From NCBI GenBank assembly GCA_026985675.1, contig JALSPZ010000145.1, forward strand, positions 1-39,818: a stretch of DNA of 39,818 nucleotides, read 5' to 3'. The DNA comes from Flavobacteriales bacterium (lineage in GTDB: Bacteria; Bacteroidota; Bacteroidia; Flavobacteriales; Flavobacteriaceae). The notes beneath the pieces were generated by a model. That model was not told the origin of the DNA. It saw nothing but the letters and a program-made list of their open reading frames with translations, and did not search any database. The position numbers and the translations under genes are program-made. This document shows positions 1-9,900 of this stretch, one piece after another; position 1 is the stretch's first letter; each line of letters begins with the position of its first letter.

Positions 1-288
1 CCCAACACACGAAAAGTAAAAGAAATAGATAATCATCCGAAAACTGCTTTTCATTTCTTTGACAAATCTCAATTGGCTTACGTATCCTTGTATGGAAAAT
101 CCGGAGTCATTAGAGACAAAAACCAAATAAAAAAACATTGGAATCCGACTTGGGACAGATATTATCCCGATAAGCAATACGTTTTGATAAAATTTGTTCC
201 CGAATTTTTGGAAATGGTCAATATCCAAACGGGATTGACAGGAAACGATAAAAACTGGATGCCCGAAAGAGTTGAGTTAAGAAAATGA
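1..288 (+). CDS. Pyridoxamine 5'-phosphate oxidase-like (general stress protein 26-type) family protein, 3' part only
   Basis: The reading frame of the listed ORF (73..288) is open back to base 1 (NTRKVKEIDNHPKTAFHFFDKSQLAYVSLYGKSGVIRDKNQIKKHWNPTWDRYYPDKQYVLIKFVPEFLEMVN...); it resembles the C-terminal part of the PPOX general stress family. Confidence 0.7.
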   Translation, partial: PNTRKVKEIDNHPKTAFHFFDKSQLAYVSLYGKSGVIRDKNQIKKHWNPTWDRYYPDKQYVLIKFVPEFLEMVNIQTGLTGNDKNWMPERVELRK

Positions 289-334
289 TTTTTAAAATAT
301 AAATTTGTATTTTTGGATATTCATTTTATAATTT

Positions 335-1360
335 ATGTTAAATCAGAATTTGGATCCAAACAAGAATCGCCTTCCCAAAGAAGAATTGGAAATAGAAAAA
401 AAATTACGCCCGCTAAATTTTGATGATTTTACGGGACAAGAACAGGTAATTGAAAATCTGAAAATTTTTGTTCAAGCTGCCAATTTGAGAAATGAAGCTT
501 TGGATCACACGCTTTTTCACGGACCACCGGGCTTGGGAAAAACCACACTTGCTCATATTTTGGCTAATGAATTGGGCGTAAACATCAAAATAACCTCCGG
601 ACCGGTTTTGGATAAACCCGGAGATTTAGCCGGACTTTTGACCAACTTGGACGAAAGAGATGTTCTGTTTATAGATGAAATCCACCGATTATCTCCGGTG
701 GTAGAAGAATATCTGTATTCGGCTATGGAAGATTACCGAATAGATATTATGATAGAAAGCGGACCGAATGCACGAACCGTCCAAATTCATTTGGAACCTT
801 TTACACTTATCGGAGCTACCACTCGCTCGGGGCTTTTGACTGCCCCGATGCGTGCCAGATTCGGCATAAATTCTCGTCTGAATTATTATTCCAAAGAACT
901 CTTAACCACCATTATTCAAAGGAGTGCAGGAATTCTTAAAGTCCCGATTACTATGGAAGCGGCTATTGAAATTGCCGGAAGAAGTCGTGGTACTCCCAGA
1001 ATTGCCAACGCTCTTTTGAGAAGAGTTCGTGATTTTGCACAAATCAAAGGAGATGGAAAAATTACTATTGAAATTGCAAAATATGCCCTTTCGGCACTTA
1101 ATGTTGACGAACACGGATTGGATGAAATGGATAATAAAATTCTTAACACAATTATTGATAAATTCAAAGGCGGACCAGTAGGTATCAGCACTTTGGCTAC
1201 CGCAGTTGGAGAAAATGCAGAAACCATTGAAGAAGTTTACGAACCTTTTCTTATTCAAGAAGGTTTTTTGATGAGAACTCCTCGCGGTAGAGAAGCTACC
1301 GAATTGGCTTACAAACATTTGGGAAAACTTAAAAATCCCGACCAAGGTTCACTTTTTTAA
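335..1360 (+). CDS. ruvB: Holliday junction branch migration ATPase RuvB
   Basis: 341 aa; [26 protein letters not shown], Walker [13 protein letters not shown], Walker [31 protein letters not shown]-terminal TPRGREAT. Confidence 0.98.
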   Translation: MLNQNLDPNKNRLPKEELEIEKKLRPLNFDDFTGQEQVIENLKIFVQAANLRNEALDHTLFHGPPGLGKTTLAHILANELGVNIKITSGPVLDKPGDLAGLLTNLDERDVLFIDEIHRLSPVVEEYLYSAMEDYRIDIMIESGPNARTVQIHLEPFTLIGATTRSGLLTAPMRARFGINSRLNYYSKELLTTIIQRSAGILKVPITMEAAIEIAGRSRGTPRIANALLRRVRDFAQIKGDGKITIEIAKYALSALNVDEHGLDEMDNKILNTIIDKFKGGPVGISTLATAVGENAETIEEVYEPFLIQEGFLMRTPRGREATELAYKHLGKLKNPDQGSLF

Positions 1361-1376
1361 TTATAAAATTTAAATT

Positions 1377-2249
1377 ATGGCATCAGGTTTTTTTGCTCTT
1401 TTTGACGATATAGCAACTTTAATGGACGATGTAGCAACTATGGGAAAAGTTGCCGCAAAAAAAACCACAAGTATTTTAGGAGATGATTTGGCAGTTAAGT
1501 CCAACCAAGCTTCGGGGTTTGTCTCGGATAGAGAAATCCCAGTTATTTTAAAAATCCTCAAAGGTTCTTTGATAAATAAACTTATCATTTTGCCCATAGC
1601 ATTTTTGTTAAGTATTTATTTGCCGCAAGCCATTACTGTTTTGTTATTGTTAGGTGGAGCCTATTTGGGATATGAAGGTTTTGAGAAAATATTCGAGTGG
1701 ATTTTTCACAAAGAAGATAAAGAAGCAAAAAAACAACTTTTATCCAAAACCAAACCACAAGATTTTCTGGCTTATGAAAATACCAAAATCAAATCGGCTA
1801 TTCGAACCGATTTTGTTTTGTCATTGGAAGTTATTATTGTAGCACTGGGTATGGTTAAGGATACGCCTATTTTCTCACGGATAGTAATAGTTACACTAAT
1901 AGCCATTGGAGCCACCATCGGAGTTTATGCAATCGTAGCACTGATTGTCCGCTTGGATGATATCGGCTATAAAATCAAACATTTTTCATCCAATAAATTA
2001 CTCAATAAAATTGGCAATATCTTAATAAACTCACTTCCTTACGTTATTCGTGCGTTAATGATTATCGGAACTTTGGCTATGCTAACGGTTGCCGGAGGTA
2101 TTTACTTACACAGCACGCCGTATTTTCATCATTTTTTTGAAAAAATTCCTTCTATTCTTTCCGAACTTGTTTTGGGATTTGTTATTGGTGGAGTTGCTTT
2201 TGTTTTTATATCAGGTGTTCAACAGATATTAAAATTATTTAAAAAATAA
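1377..2249 (+). CDS. DUF808 / YedI-like inner-membrane protein
   Basis: 290 aa; N-terminus MASGFFALFDDIATLMDDVATMGKVAAKKTTSILGDDLAVKSNQASGF is typical of DUF808; multiple hydrophobic segments. Confidence 0.9.
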   Translation: MASGFFALFDDIATLMDDVATMGKVAAKKTTSILGDDLAVKSNQASGFVSDREIPVILKILKGSLINKLIILPIAFLLSIYLPQAITVLLLLGGAYLGYEGFEKIFEWIFHKEDKEAKKQLLSKTKPQDFLAYENTKIKSAIRTDFVLSLEVIIVALGMVKDTPIFSRIVIVTLIAIGATIGVYAIVALIVRLDDIGYKIKHFSSNKLLNKIGNILINSLPYVIRALMIIGTLAMLTVAGGIYLHSTPYFHHFFEKIPSILSELVLGFVIGGVAFVFISGVQQILKLFKK

Positions 2250-2280
2250 AAGCTGTTTGTCAATAAGAAAAACAGCTTTT
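2248..2280 (+). terminator. Rho-independent-like terminator after DUF808 gene
   Basis: Inverted repeat AAAAGCTGTTT ... AAACAGCTTTT immediately after the stop codon. Confidence 0.7.
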
Positions 2281-2305
2281 ATTGTATAACTTAAAATCAA
2301 CTTGT

Positions 2306-2695
2306 TTATTTTTCTTCTTTTTTATCTTCCTCTTTTCCTTCTTTGAAAAGTTCTTTTTGAATGATTTCATCGTAGATATTTTCAGGTAGTGCACCAGGTT
2401 GCATCATCGGTGTACCTTCTACAGGAATAAAAAGAATACTGGGGATACTTCTAATACCAAACATTCCAGCTAATTCCCTTTCTTTTTCGGTATCAACTTT
2501 ATATACTTTTAATTTTCCTTCATATTTGTTAGAAAGGTTTTCCATAATAGGTGCTACCATTTTACAAGGTTGACACCAGTCTGCCCAGAAATCAATGATT
2601 GCAGGCACATCACCTTTATATTTCCATTCTTTTTCGTTTTCGTAATCGAAAATTTCGTCTTTAAATTTTTGTAAGGTCAAATCAATTGTTGCCAT
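2306..2695 (-). CDS. Thioredoxin family protein (active site WCQPC)
   Basis: MATIDLTLQKFKDEI...IIDFWADWCQPCKMVAPIMENLSNKYEGKLKVYKVDTEKERELAGMFGIRSIPSILF. Start placed at the internal Met (2695) rather than 2755 because a TATATTTG -7 motif lies inside the proposed extension. Confidence 0.93.
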   Translation of the reverse strand: MATIDLTLQKFKDEIFDYENEKEWKYKGDVPAIIDFWADWCQPCKMVAPIMENLSNKYEGKLKVYKVDTEKERELAGMFGIRSIPSILFIPVEGTPMMQPGALPENIYDEIIQKELFKEGKEEDKKEEK

Positions 2696-2808
2696 AAATA
2701 ATTTTTTAATTTTTATTGAGCGGCAAATATACAACATTTTTATACTCAATGTCAAGCTTTTGACAAAAAAAGAAAACCTTATAACAATCCCGCCCTAAAT
2801 TATTTTAA

Positions 2809-3301
2809 TTTTTTACTTTTTTCATTAATGAACATTTCGACCTTGCTCAATGATAACAAAAAATATAGTGTCTTGTCAAGTATATTCTGTCGCACCAAGT
2901 CTTGTTCTTTTTGCAGATAGCTTCGTTAAAATTTTTAACCATAGCTAACGGCTATGCTGAAAAATTTATGCCTTGCTCTCCACAAAAATTACTACGACTT
3001 ATACAACATCATAAACTTAACAAGACACTAGGCTGACGAGTATTTTTCTAAATTTTTTGTTCATTACACTAAACTGTCTGAATTCGGTTGACTATTTTTT
3101 AAATAGGGCATTAACGCAACTTCAAACAGCAGACAGTTTTACGTTCCATTTCACTTCAAATTTTACGAAAAATCCTCTTATGCCACAAAAATGCATAATT
3201 TTATTGCCTGTGATTTTAATCCTCTAATGCTTAAAAATATACGCAACTCATTATAAATCAAAAATATTACTTTTATTTAAAAAAATATTTAGGACAGAAT
3301 T
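2809..3301. repeat. Dispersed non-coding repeat, copy 1 (second copy at 36136-36533)
   Basis: Long near-identical stretches with the second copy: TAGTGTCTTGTCAAGTATATTCTGT[C/A]GCACCAAGTCTTGTTCTTTTTGCAGATAGCTTCGTTAAAATT (one mismatch in 68 nt), plus shared left flank (GAACATTTCGAC...) and right flank (CAGCAGACAGTTT...ACTTCAAATTTTACGAAAAATCCTC...AAAAATATTTAGGA). Confidence 0.85.
2866..3030. mobile_element. Foldback / MITE-like element inside the dispersed repeat
   Basis: Terminal inverted repeats TAGTGTCTTGTCAAGTATAT (2866-2885) and ATAAACTTAACAAGACACTA (3011-3030), 18/20 complementary. The centre is also palindromic (CATAGC-TAACG-GCTATG flanked by complementary A/T runs). No ORF inside. Confidence 0.55.
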
Positions 3302-3317
3302 GACCTGATATATTCTA

Positions 3318-6300
3318 CTAAAAAATCATTTTTAGCATAATACCCCCGGTATGAATTGCCCGATGATTTTCCGAAATACGGAAATTATAATTGAAATTCA
3401 TCTCCAAATAGGAAGTGAGTCTCCGGCGAAAGCTTAATTCTGCTAGCCAATTTTTTCCTTTTTGCAAACCTTCAAGCATCTGAAAAGCTACCGGAGTGGT
3501 ATCATTGCCCGAAAAATCATTGTTTACATAACGCAAACTCGAATGAAAATTCGAATTTTTTTGTGGATATGTAGTATAACTTAAACCGAAAATTTGTGAT
3601 TTCAAAAGCTCCGAACCGCTAAGATTTTGTTTGGATTTATATTTATAAAAAAGTTTTAAATCTGATTTTTTTACTTGTATAAAACTGATATTTTGCTCCA
3701 TTTTCTTTTCCGAAAGTTTATAGTTTTTCGTTGGATAATTTTCGGAATATCTTTCGGATTCAACCCAAGCAAATTTTTGTTGCCAAAGCCAATAATCGGT
3801 AATAAAATGTTTGATTTGTAAACTTCTATTTTCAATTTGTAGTGCTTGTTTACCGACAACCAAAAGCTGTTCATTCCCGGTTTTTTCCCACAACAAACGA
3901 AAATTATATTGTTTTTCTCCCCTATTGATTATCAACTCATTGCCGTATTTAAAATTTTTTATAAGTGCATTCATTGGTTGCCAAACCCAAAGTTTTCCGT
4001 TGCCTTGTTGTTTAATTTGATATGCATCATACCAAAAACTCTTATTATACAAATGACTCCAAAGCCCTTCTTTTCCCGTTGCCGAAGGATTGATAATCCA
4101 CTGAAAACCCAATTTATTATTAAGTGTGGGAATAAGATTTTTGGAAGGCAAAACCACCCGTATATATTGAGCTTGATCTGAAAAAACCGCAGGTTCAAAC
4201 TCATTTATTTCCTTGATGCCGTTACCGTTATAATCGTTCCATTGATAATTTCCTTGTCCGGGCAGAGTTTCTACATAGATTATTTCATCTTGTAAAATAT
4301 TGCCGTTAAAACTTTCCAAATTCAATTCTCCGGTAAAAACTCTTTTAAAAAAATATTGCTTAATTTGCGTTTGAAAAGTTATCATTCGTCTAAAACGATC
4401 TTGTCTGATATATTTAATGTTTTTTAAATTGAAATATAAATCCAAATTCCCTGTCTTATAAAGTTTACGTATTTTAACATACCCCCCCGCCGATTGTCGT
4501 GCCAAGCTCAAACGGTTGTTTGAAATGCTATCGTTAGCCGACACACGAAAACCGGCTTGGATAGCCAAACGCCCCGAATCTTTCTTGACAAATCCGGTTT
4601 CCCAATACCGATAAGCATAATTTAATGTGTCCCAAAAATTTTGTATGCGAGCCTCTCGTTTTTCCAAGTGCAAAGTATTAAGCCAATCCCATTTTTTTAT
4701 CGGGATTATTATTTTATTATCCGTATCAATCAGAAGCAAGTTTTTGGAATAATTTTCCTGACGAGTCAGACGATTTTGTGCTTTCCAACGGATTTTTTTC
4801 AATTGTCCGTATCCTTCAAAATAAATTTGTCCGGCACGAATACTATCCCGCATTTGAAAATATTTGAATCCGCTTTGCCAATTATCGTGTTTATTTTGAA
4901 AAGAAGTTCCTAAAATAACCGAATGTTGTCTTCCGAAAATACTATCCAACTGCCATCTTCGGGTAAATTCAGGGTCATAATAAGGATCCAAAGCTTTGAA
5001 ATTTTTATGAATAAAATCATATTGCCCGAAAATTTTCCAATTTTTCAAACTATCATTTCGAAGGATTCTTTCATATAACAAATGACTTGCCCCTCCGATA
5101 TTATTGCTATCATCCAATGATGAAAAAGTATTCAAATCCGTATGATTGAAAACAATTTCCGATGAAAAAAAATCTTTATCGGATAATTTTCGGTTAAAAC
5201 TTATACCGAGATACTTACTACTGACAGGTGCGGTCAATTTAATTTTAGGTTCGTAATCGCCATTCCCCGCTCCTACATATTTGTATATTTTTCCCAAAGC
5301 AACAATTTTATCAATTGTATAACTTCCAAGATTTTTGCCCACATAAGAAAAACGAACTTCATATAAGTCCGGTTCGTTTTGATTGGTATATTCAAAATAA
5401 AAATCGTTGCCGGATATTACTTTTTTGTAGAGAATTTTATTTTCGTTATACCCCGAAGGTTTTGCAGCCAATACATATAATTGATTGGGATTGTCGCCAG
5501 CATTTTTCAAAGCTTGAACTTGCTCGGGAGTAAGGTTGAACAATAGTGTTTTATTTTTATCATCTTGCTCTAAAAAAGTATATATTTTTAAATTTCCGTT
5601 CTTAAGCTTACCACTATAATTATTTTCGTTTAAGTATCTTAAATAATTTTGGTTGGAATAATTAAATTCGGCTGTAATTCTATCGTTTGCCGTAGGGTTT
5701 ACCGTTGGTTTAAAAATCAATTCACCGGTTTCGTAATTTAGAGTATAATCTTGCTGATTTTTCAAAATATTACCATTCAGATAAATTTTTTCACTTCCGG
5801 GAATCACAAATATATAGGTTTCATTGTTTTTGCCTTTAAGTAAATAAGGTCCTAAATTTCCTTCTTTAGCGGCAAATTGCATACGATTATAGTTTCCATC
5901 TACAATTCCACCGCTTATACCCATTTTATGATTTTTTCCGGTTTCAAATTCCAGTCCTTGTATTTTTCGTTGATATTTTAAAAAACGTGAGTTCTGTTTT
6001 TTTAAAATCAAATCGCCTCCGGTTGCTTGCCAAACGGGTCCGGTTAATTGCATATAAATTCGGTTAAATTCTTTATAAGATTTCGAAATTCCGGCATAAG
6101 CTTGCGGTAAGTTATCATCGGATAGAACGGCTTTAATTTTTACTTTTTTAGATAAATTCCCTTCAATTTTTAAATCCATCCCCGATTGCATTACCAAACT
6201 TTGATTGTTTCCGACATTTATTCCGCGTCTAAGATTTCCTTTGGTTTTTAAGTCGTCAAAAGGTTTAACTTGTGAAAGATTTTTAGTTGAAAAAACCGGC

Positions 6301-6653
6301 AACAATAATGTATCCGACGGTTTCTCGGGGAGGACGAATTTTTGATAAGTTTTACGGTATCGTTCGGGATAAACGGTATAAAAAACACTTAATGTTTGGC
6401 TTTTATATTTTACAAAATTTTTAAAAATAAGTTTGGCTTTAACAAAATCTACTTGATAATCTGATGGCGGAATTATATTTTGTTTTTTATCATAAATTTC
6501 AAAAAAAACAGGTTGAATACTAAAAGTATCTATTTGAATTTCGGGAGTAACAATCTTAATTTGTTTATATCTGACAAGTAATTCCTTTTCATTTTGTCCG
6601 TAAAAATTCAAAATGACTGTTCCTGTAAACAAAAAAAGGAAAATTTGTTTCAT
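3318..6653 (-). CDS. Large outer-membrane / SprA-related conserved Bacteroidetes protein of unknown function
   Basis: 1111 aa; signal peptide MKQIFLFLFTGTVILNFYG; GNLRRGINVGNNQSLVMQSGMDLKIEGNLSKKVKIKAVLSDDNLPQAYAGISKSYKEFNRIYMQLTG resembles the N-terminal region of large Bacteroidetes OM proteins; beta-strand-rich C-terminus ending in MLKMIF (terminal aromatic). Confidence 0.7.
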   Translation of the reverse strand: MKQIFLFLFTGTVILNFYGQNEKELLVRYKQIKIVTPEIQIDTFSIQPVFFEIYDKKQNIIPPSDYQVDFVKAKLIFKNFVKYKSQTLSVFYTVYPERYRKTYQKFVLPEKPSDTLLLPVFSTKNLSQVKPFDDLKTKGNLRRGINVGNNQSLVMQSGMDLKIEGNLSKKVKIKAVLSDDNLPQAYAGISKSYKEFNRIYMQLTGPVWQATGGDLILKKQNSRFLKYQRKIQGLEFETGKNHKMGISGGIVDGNYNRMQFAAKEGNLGPYLLKGKNNETYIFVIPGSEKIYLNGNILKNQQDYTLNYETGELIFKPTVNPTANDRITAEFNYSNQNYLRYLNENNYSGKLKNGNLKIYTFLEQDDKNKTLLFNLTPEQVQALKNAGDNPNQLYVLAAKPSGYNENKILYKKVISGNDFYFEYTNQNEPDLYEVRFSYVGKNLGSYTIDKIVALGKIYKYVGAGNGDYEPKIKLTAPVSSKYLGISFNRKLSDKDFFSSEIVFNHTDLNTFSSLDDSNNIGGASHLLYERILRNDSLKNWKIFGQYDFIHKNFKALDPYYDPEFTRRWQLDSIFGRQHSVILGTSFQNKHDNWQSGFKYFQMRDSIRAGQIYFEGYGQLKKIRWKAQNRLTRQENYSKNLLLIDTDNKIIIPIKKWDWLNTLHLEKREARIQNFWDTLNYAYRYWETGFVKKDSGRLAIQAGFRVSANDSISNNRLSLARQSAGGYVKIRKLYKTGNLDLYFNLKNIKYIRQDRFRRMITFQTQIKQYFFKRVFTGELNLESFNGNILQDEIIYVETLPGQGNYQWNDYNGNGIKEINEFEPAVFSDQAQYIRVVLPSKNLIPTLNNKLGFQWIINPSATGKEGLWSHLYNKSFWYDAYQIKQQGNGKLWVWQPMNALIKNFKYGNELIINRGEKQYNFRLLWEKTGNEQLLVVGKQALQIENRSLQIKHFITDYWLWQQKFAWVESERYSENYPTKNYKLSEKKMEQNISFIQVKKSDLKLFYKYKSKQNLSGSELLKSQIFGLSYTTYPQKNSNFHSSLRYVNNDFSGNDTTPVAFQMLEGLQKGKNWLAELSFRRRLTSYLEMNFNYNFRISENHRAIHTGGIMLKMIF

Positions 6654-6894
6654 CCTTCAAAGATAAGGATAATAAAAACGTTTGGGAATGGAGGTTTATT
6701 TTGTTTAACAAACAGAAGCATTTTAAGTTTGTATTCAATTAGTAAAAACAACTTATCATAAAATTTTACAATTTTTTGGATAAACTAACTTTAAATTTAT
6801 ATTCTATGAGGCTATCAAAATAAAAATATGAGAGAACGATTCCCGAATTTTCAGAATATTAAGAGTCTTGTAAGTTTGAGAAAGAAGCTAAAAA

Positions 6895-6923
6895 CGTCGG
6901 TGTCGCCTGGAGCGACGCCGACG
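6895..6923 (-). terminator. GC-rich hairpin, terminator-like (for the 6987-10259 gene) or REP-like
   Basis: CGTCGGTGTCGC-CTGGA-GCGACGCCGACG: 12-bp stem with one G-U/G-T pair; on the minus strand followed by TTTTT. Confidence 0.55.
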
Positions 6924-6986
6924 CTAAAAAAACAAAAAACTTTTACAATTTAATTATCGAAAAAAACAATATAACACCAATCAAAT

Positions 6987-9900
6987 TCACCCCTTCATAA
7001 TTTCCACACCTTTTCCAATATAAACCAAAAATTTGTCTGTTACACTATATCCCGTTTCTTCTAAAATTTCCGCATAACTTTCCAATTGTTTTTTATGTTT
7101 TTCGTGTTTTTCTCCGGTTTTGTAGTCTATAATAATTGCTTTTTTGTCTTTTAACAAAATCCTGTCTGGTCGTTTGATACGAAAAATATTATCGGAAGGT
7201 ATCAACAATGCCCTTTCATTTAAAATTTGGTATTTGTCGGTATAAAATTCCGCTAATTCCGGATGATAAATAACCGCTTCTATTGAGTCGGATACTTGTT
7301 CTTTCTCTTGTTCTGAAATTGTAGCTAAAAATTTCTCCTTTTGTGTTTTCCAATCATTTTGTGTATGTATTTTGGATAAAATCGTATGAATTTCCAATCC
7401 ATAAGCAATAGCAGCTTTTTTGGATTCATTCCAGTATTCATAAGAATCAGTGCGTATTTTGAGTTTGTTTTTATCTCCCCAATAGTTTAGATGATCGGTT
7501 ACTTGAATTCGGGTTATTTCTTGTTTTTCTTTTTTTTCGGGAAATGTTTTTTTACCAATACTATAAATTATTTCTTCTTCGGGTCTTTCGGTCAATAATT
7601 TTTTTTCTTGTAAAAATCCTTCATATAATTGAGCAAAATCAGGATGTTCTTTGACAGTTTTGGAAGGTATAGGAGTTATAATATACAATTCACGAGATGC
7701 TCGCGTATGCGCTACATAGAGTTTATTGTAATTATCAAACTTTTTTTCTTCTATGGATTGTTTATAATTGGAAGCATATTTTTTATTCTTTTCCAGAACT
7801 TTGGCTTGAACGGGTAAAGTTTTGAAACCTGCAAAATGTTCAGGATCAACATCTATCCACACAATCTGACTTTTATCTAATCTACTGTCCAACAAGGTTT
7901 GGTTACCCACAAAAATAACGATCGGAAATTCCAAGCCTTTGGATGCGTGAACACTCATAAAACGGACAGCTCCCGAATTTTCAGCGGCTGTCAAACTTAA
8001 ATCCGATTTAATATCATCCCAATGCCTTAAAAAAGCAGACAAACCTGATTTGTTTTGTGTAGTAAACTCGTGAACTTCATCGAGAAAAGCTTCCAAGTAA
8101 GCTTTTTCATCGGTACCGGATAAACGAAATTTTTCTATAAGGTATATCGATAAATCATAAGGACTCATCCCGGTAATCCATTCCAAATCCAATTCATATC
8201 CCAAGCGTTTCAATTCACCCAATACAAGTTTAATATCATTCAAATGTGTTAATTTAATAAGTAAATCACCATATTTGTTAATTTCGTCCCTTTTAAAAAT
8301 AAAATGCAAAGCTTCATACAGGTTTATACCGGTTTTAAAAGCCAAATATTTCATCATATCCACAAGGAATCTTACTTTTGAAGCTCTTTCTACCAACAAA
8401 GAACGTTGAGAGACCACCGGTATATTTTTTTCGGTCAAATATTCCGCTACGGGTTCGGAAGTTTTGTGCGCCCCAAACAAAAAACATATATCTCCAAATG
8501 CATATCCCCGTTTTTTTACATCTTTAATGATATTGTAAACCAACTCAGGTAAACGATTGCCTTCTTCTGCCCTTCCACTTAATTTTTTAGCAAATTGTAT
8601 TTGGACATAACCTTTGTCTTGACGTTCCGACAATTTGTTTTTCGGGATTTCTTGTTTTACATAATCATAAACTTTGCGATATTCCGGTATGTATAAAAAT
8701 TTTTTGTTTAATGTAAAAAATTCGTTATTAAAATTGATAATATTTCCCAAACTTCGCCAATTATATGGCATTTGTTCTATTCTTTTTCCGGTAACATCTG
8801 CAAAAGGATTTCCAGTCTTGTCTTTCAGGTCCGGATTGCTCAAATCGATAAAAATTTCGGGTTTTCCGTTTCTGAATCGATAGATAGATTGTTTGGCATC
8901 TCCTACAATCATAGTTTCGCCCAAAGTTTCTCCCGGAAAATTTACGGTAAAATCTTTTGAAAGCGATTCTTTGATCAATGGAATCATATTTTCCCATTGT
9001 AATTCGGAAGTATCTTGAAATTCGTCCAAAAAATAATGAATAAATTTTTCGCCCAATCGCATATAAATAAAAGGTGTATCGGTTCCCAAATCTTTCAGCA
9101 GTTGTTCTTGTATCAAAAAATTAAAGTCATTGATAAAAATACTATGATTTTGTTCTTTGAAAGCTGCTATTTTCCGCTCCAAGGCATTCATAATTATCAA
9201 CGAATTGATTTCATTTAACAATCCATTGATCAAAAGAAAATTCGGATATTCTTTTTCATAAAATTCGAGCAAATCCGTCAAATATAACATCAGTTCGTCA
9301 TTGTATCGAGATTTGATAATGGATTGTTGTTCAAAAGGAAGTTTTTCAACTCTGCCTTTAACATAAAAAACACCTTTTTTTTCTCCCGATAATATTTTTA
9401 ACATAGTATCCGTAAATAGAACTCCTTTATAAGTTTGAGGCGAAGCGCAAGCTTTTATTCTTTTAATAACCGAATCATTGGTTAAACCTTCAAAAGGTGA
9501 GATAATTTGCATTCCCCGTTGATAAAACTTCGTAAAATTTGATATAATTTGACGCTTTTTATCCAACAATACGTTTTTTAAAGCCAAGAAATCATTAAAA
9601 TTTTTCTTTTTTATTTCGGCTACTTCATTTCTGTGATTCTCATCAAAAAGAATATTTACAATTTCCAATAGTGCGTCCTTGATATCCCAAGATTTTTCAT
9701 TTTCAGCATTTTCTTTTGCCAAAGCAATTAAACTATTCATCAGCACTTCACCTTTTTGAGCTTCGGAAATGATTTCATCTATCAAATTATCAATAACTTC
9801 CCTATGATCCATTATGATATTGACATCATAAGGTATATCCATTTCACGAGCAAAAGTCCGAATGATTTTATAAGAAAGTTTATCGATGGTCATCAGATTG

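Noticed and set aside
902-1345. Antisense ORFs (902-1345, 916-1227) inside ruvB
   Set aside because: Fully overlap a highly confident ruvB; low-complexity translation typical of antisense frames.
2555-2600. WCQPC instead of WCGPC as a novel thioredoxin active site
   Set aside because: Natural variation at that position among thioredoxin-fold proteins; nothing else unusual.
2696-2755. 20-aa N-terminal extension of thioredoxin (MTLSIKMLYICRSIKIKKLF)
   Set aside because: Overlaps a TATATTTG promoter-like element; the standard thioredoxin start MATIDLTLQKF is at 2695.
3811-4181. Plus-strand ORFs inside the 3318-6653 gene
   Set aside because: Antisense to a long coherent coding frame; no homology-like features.
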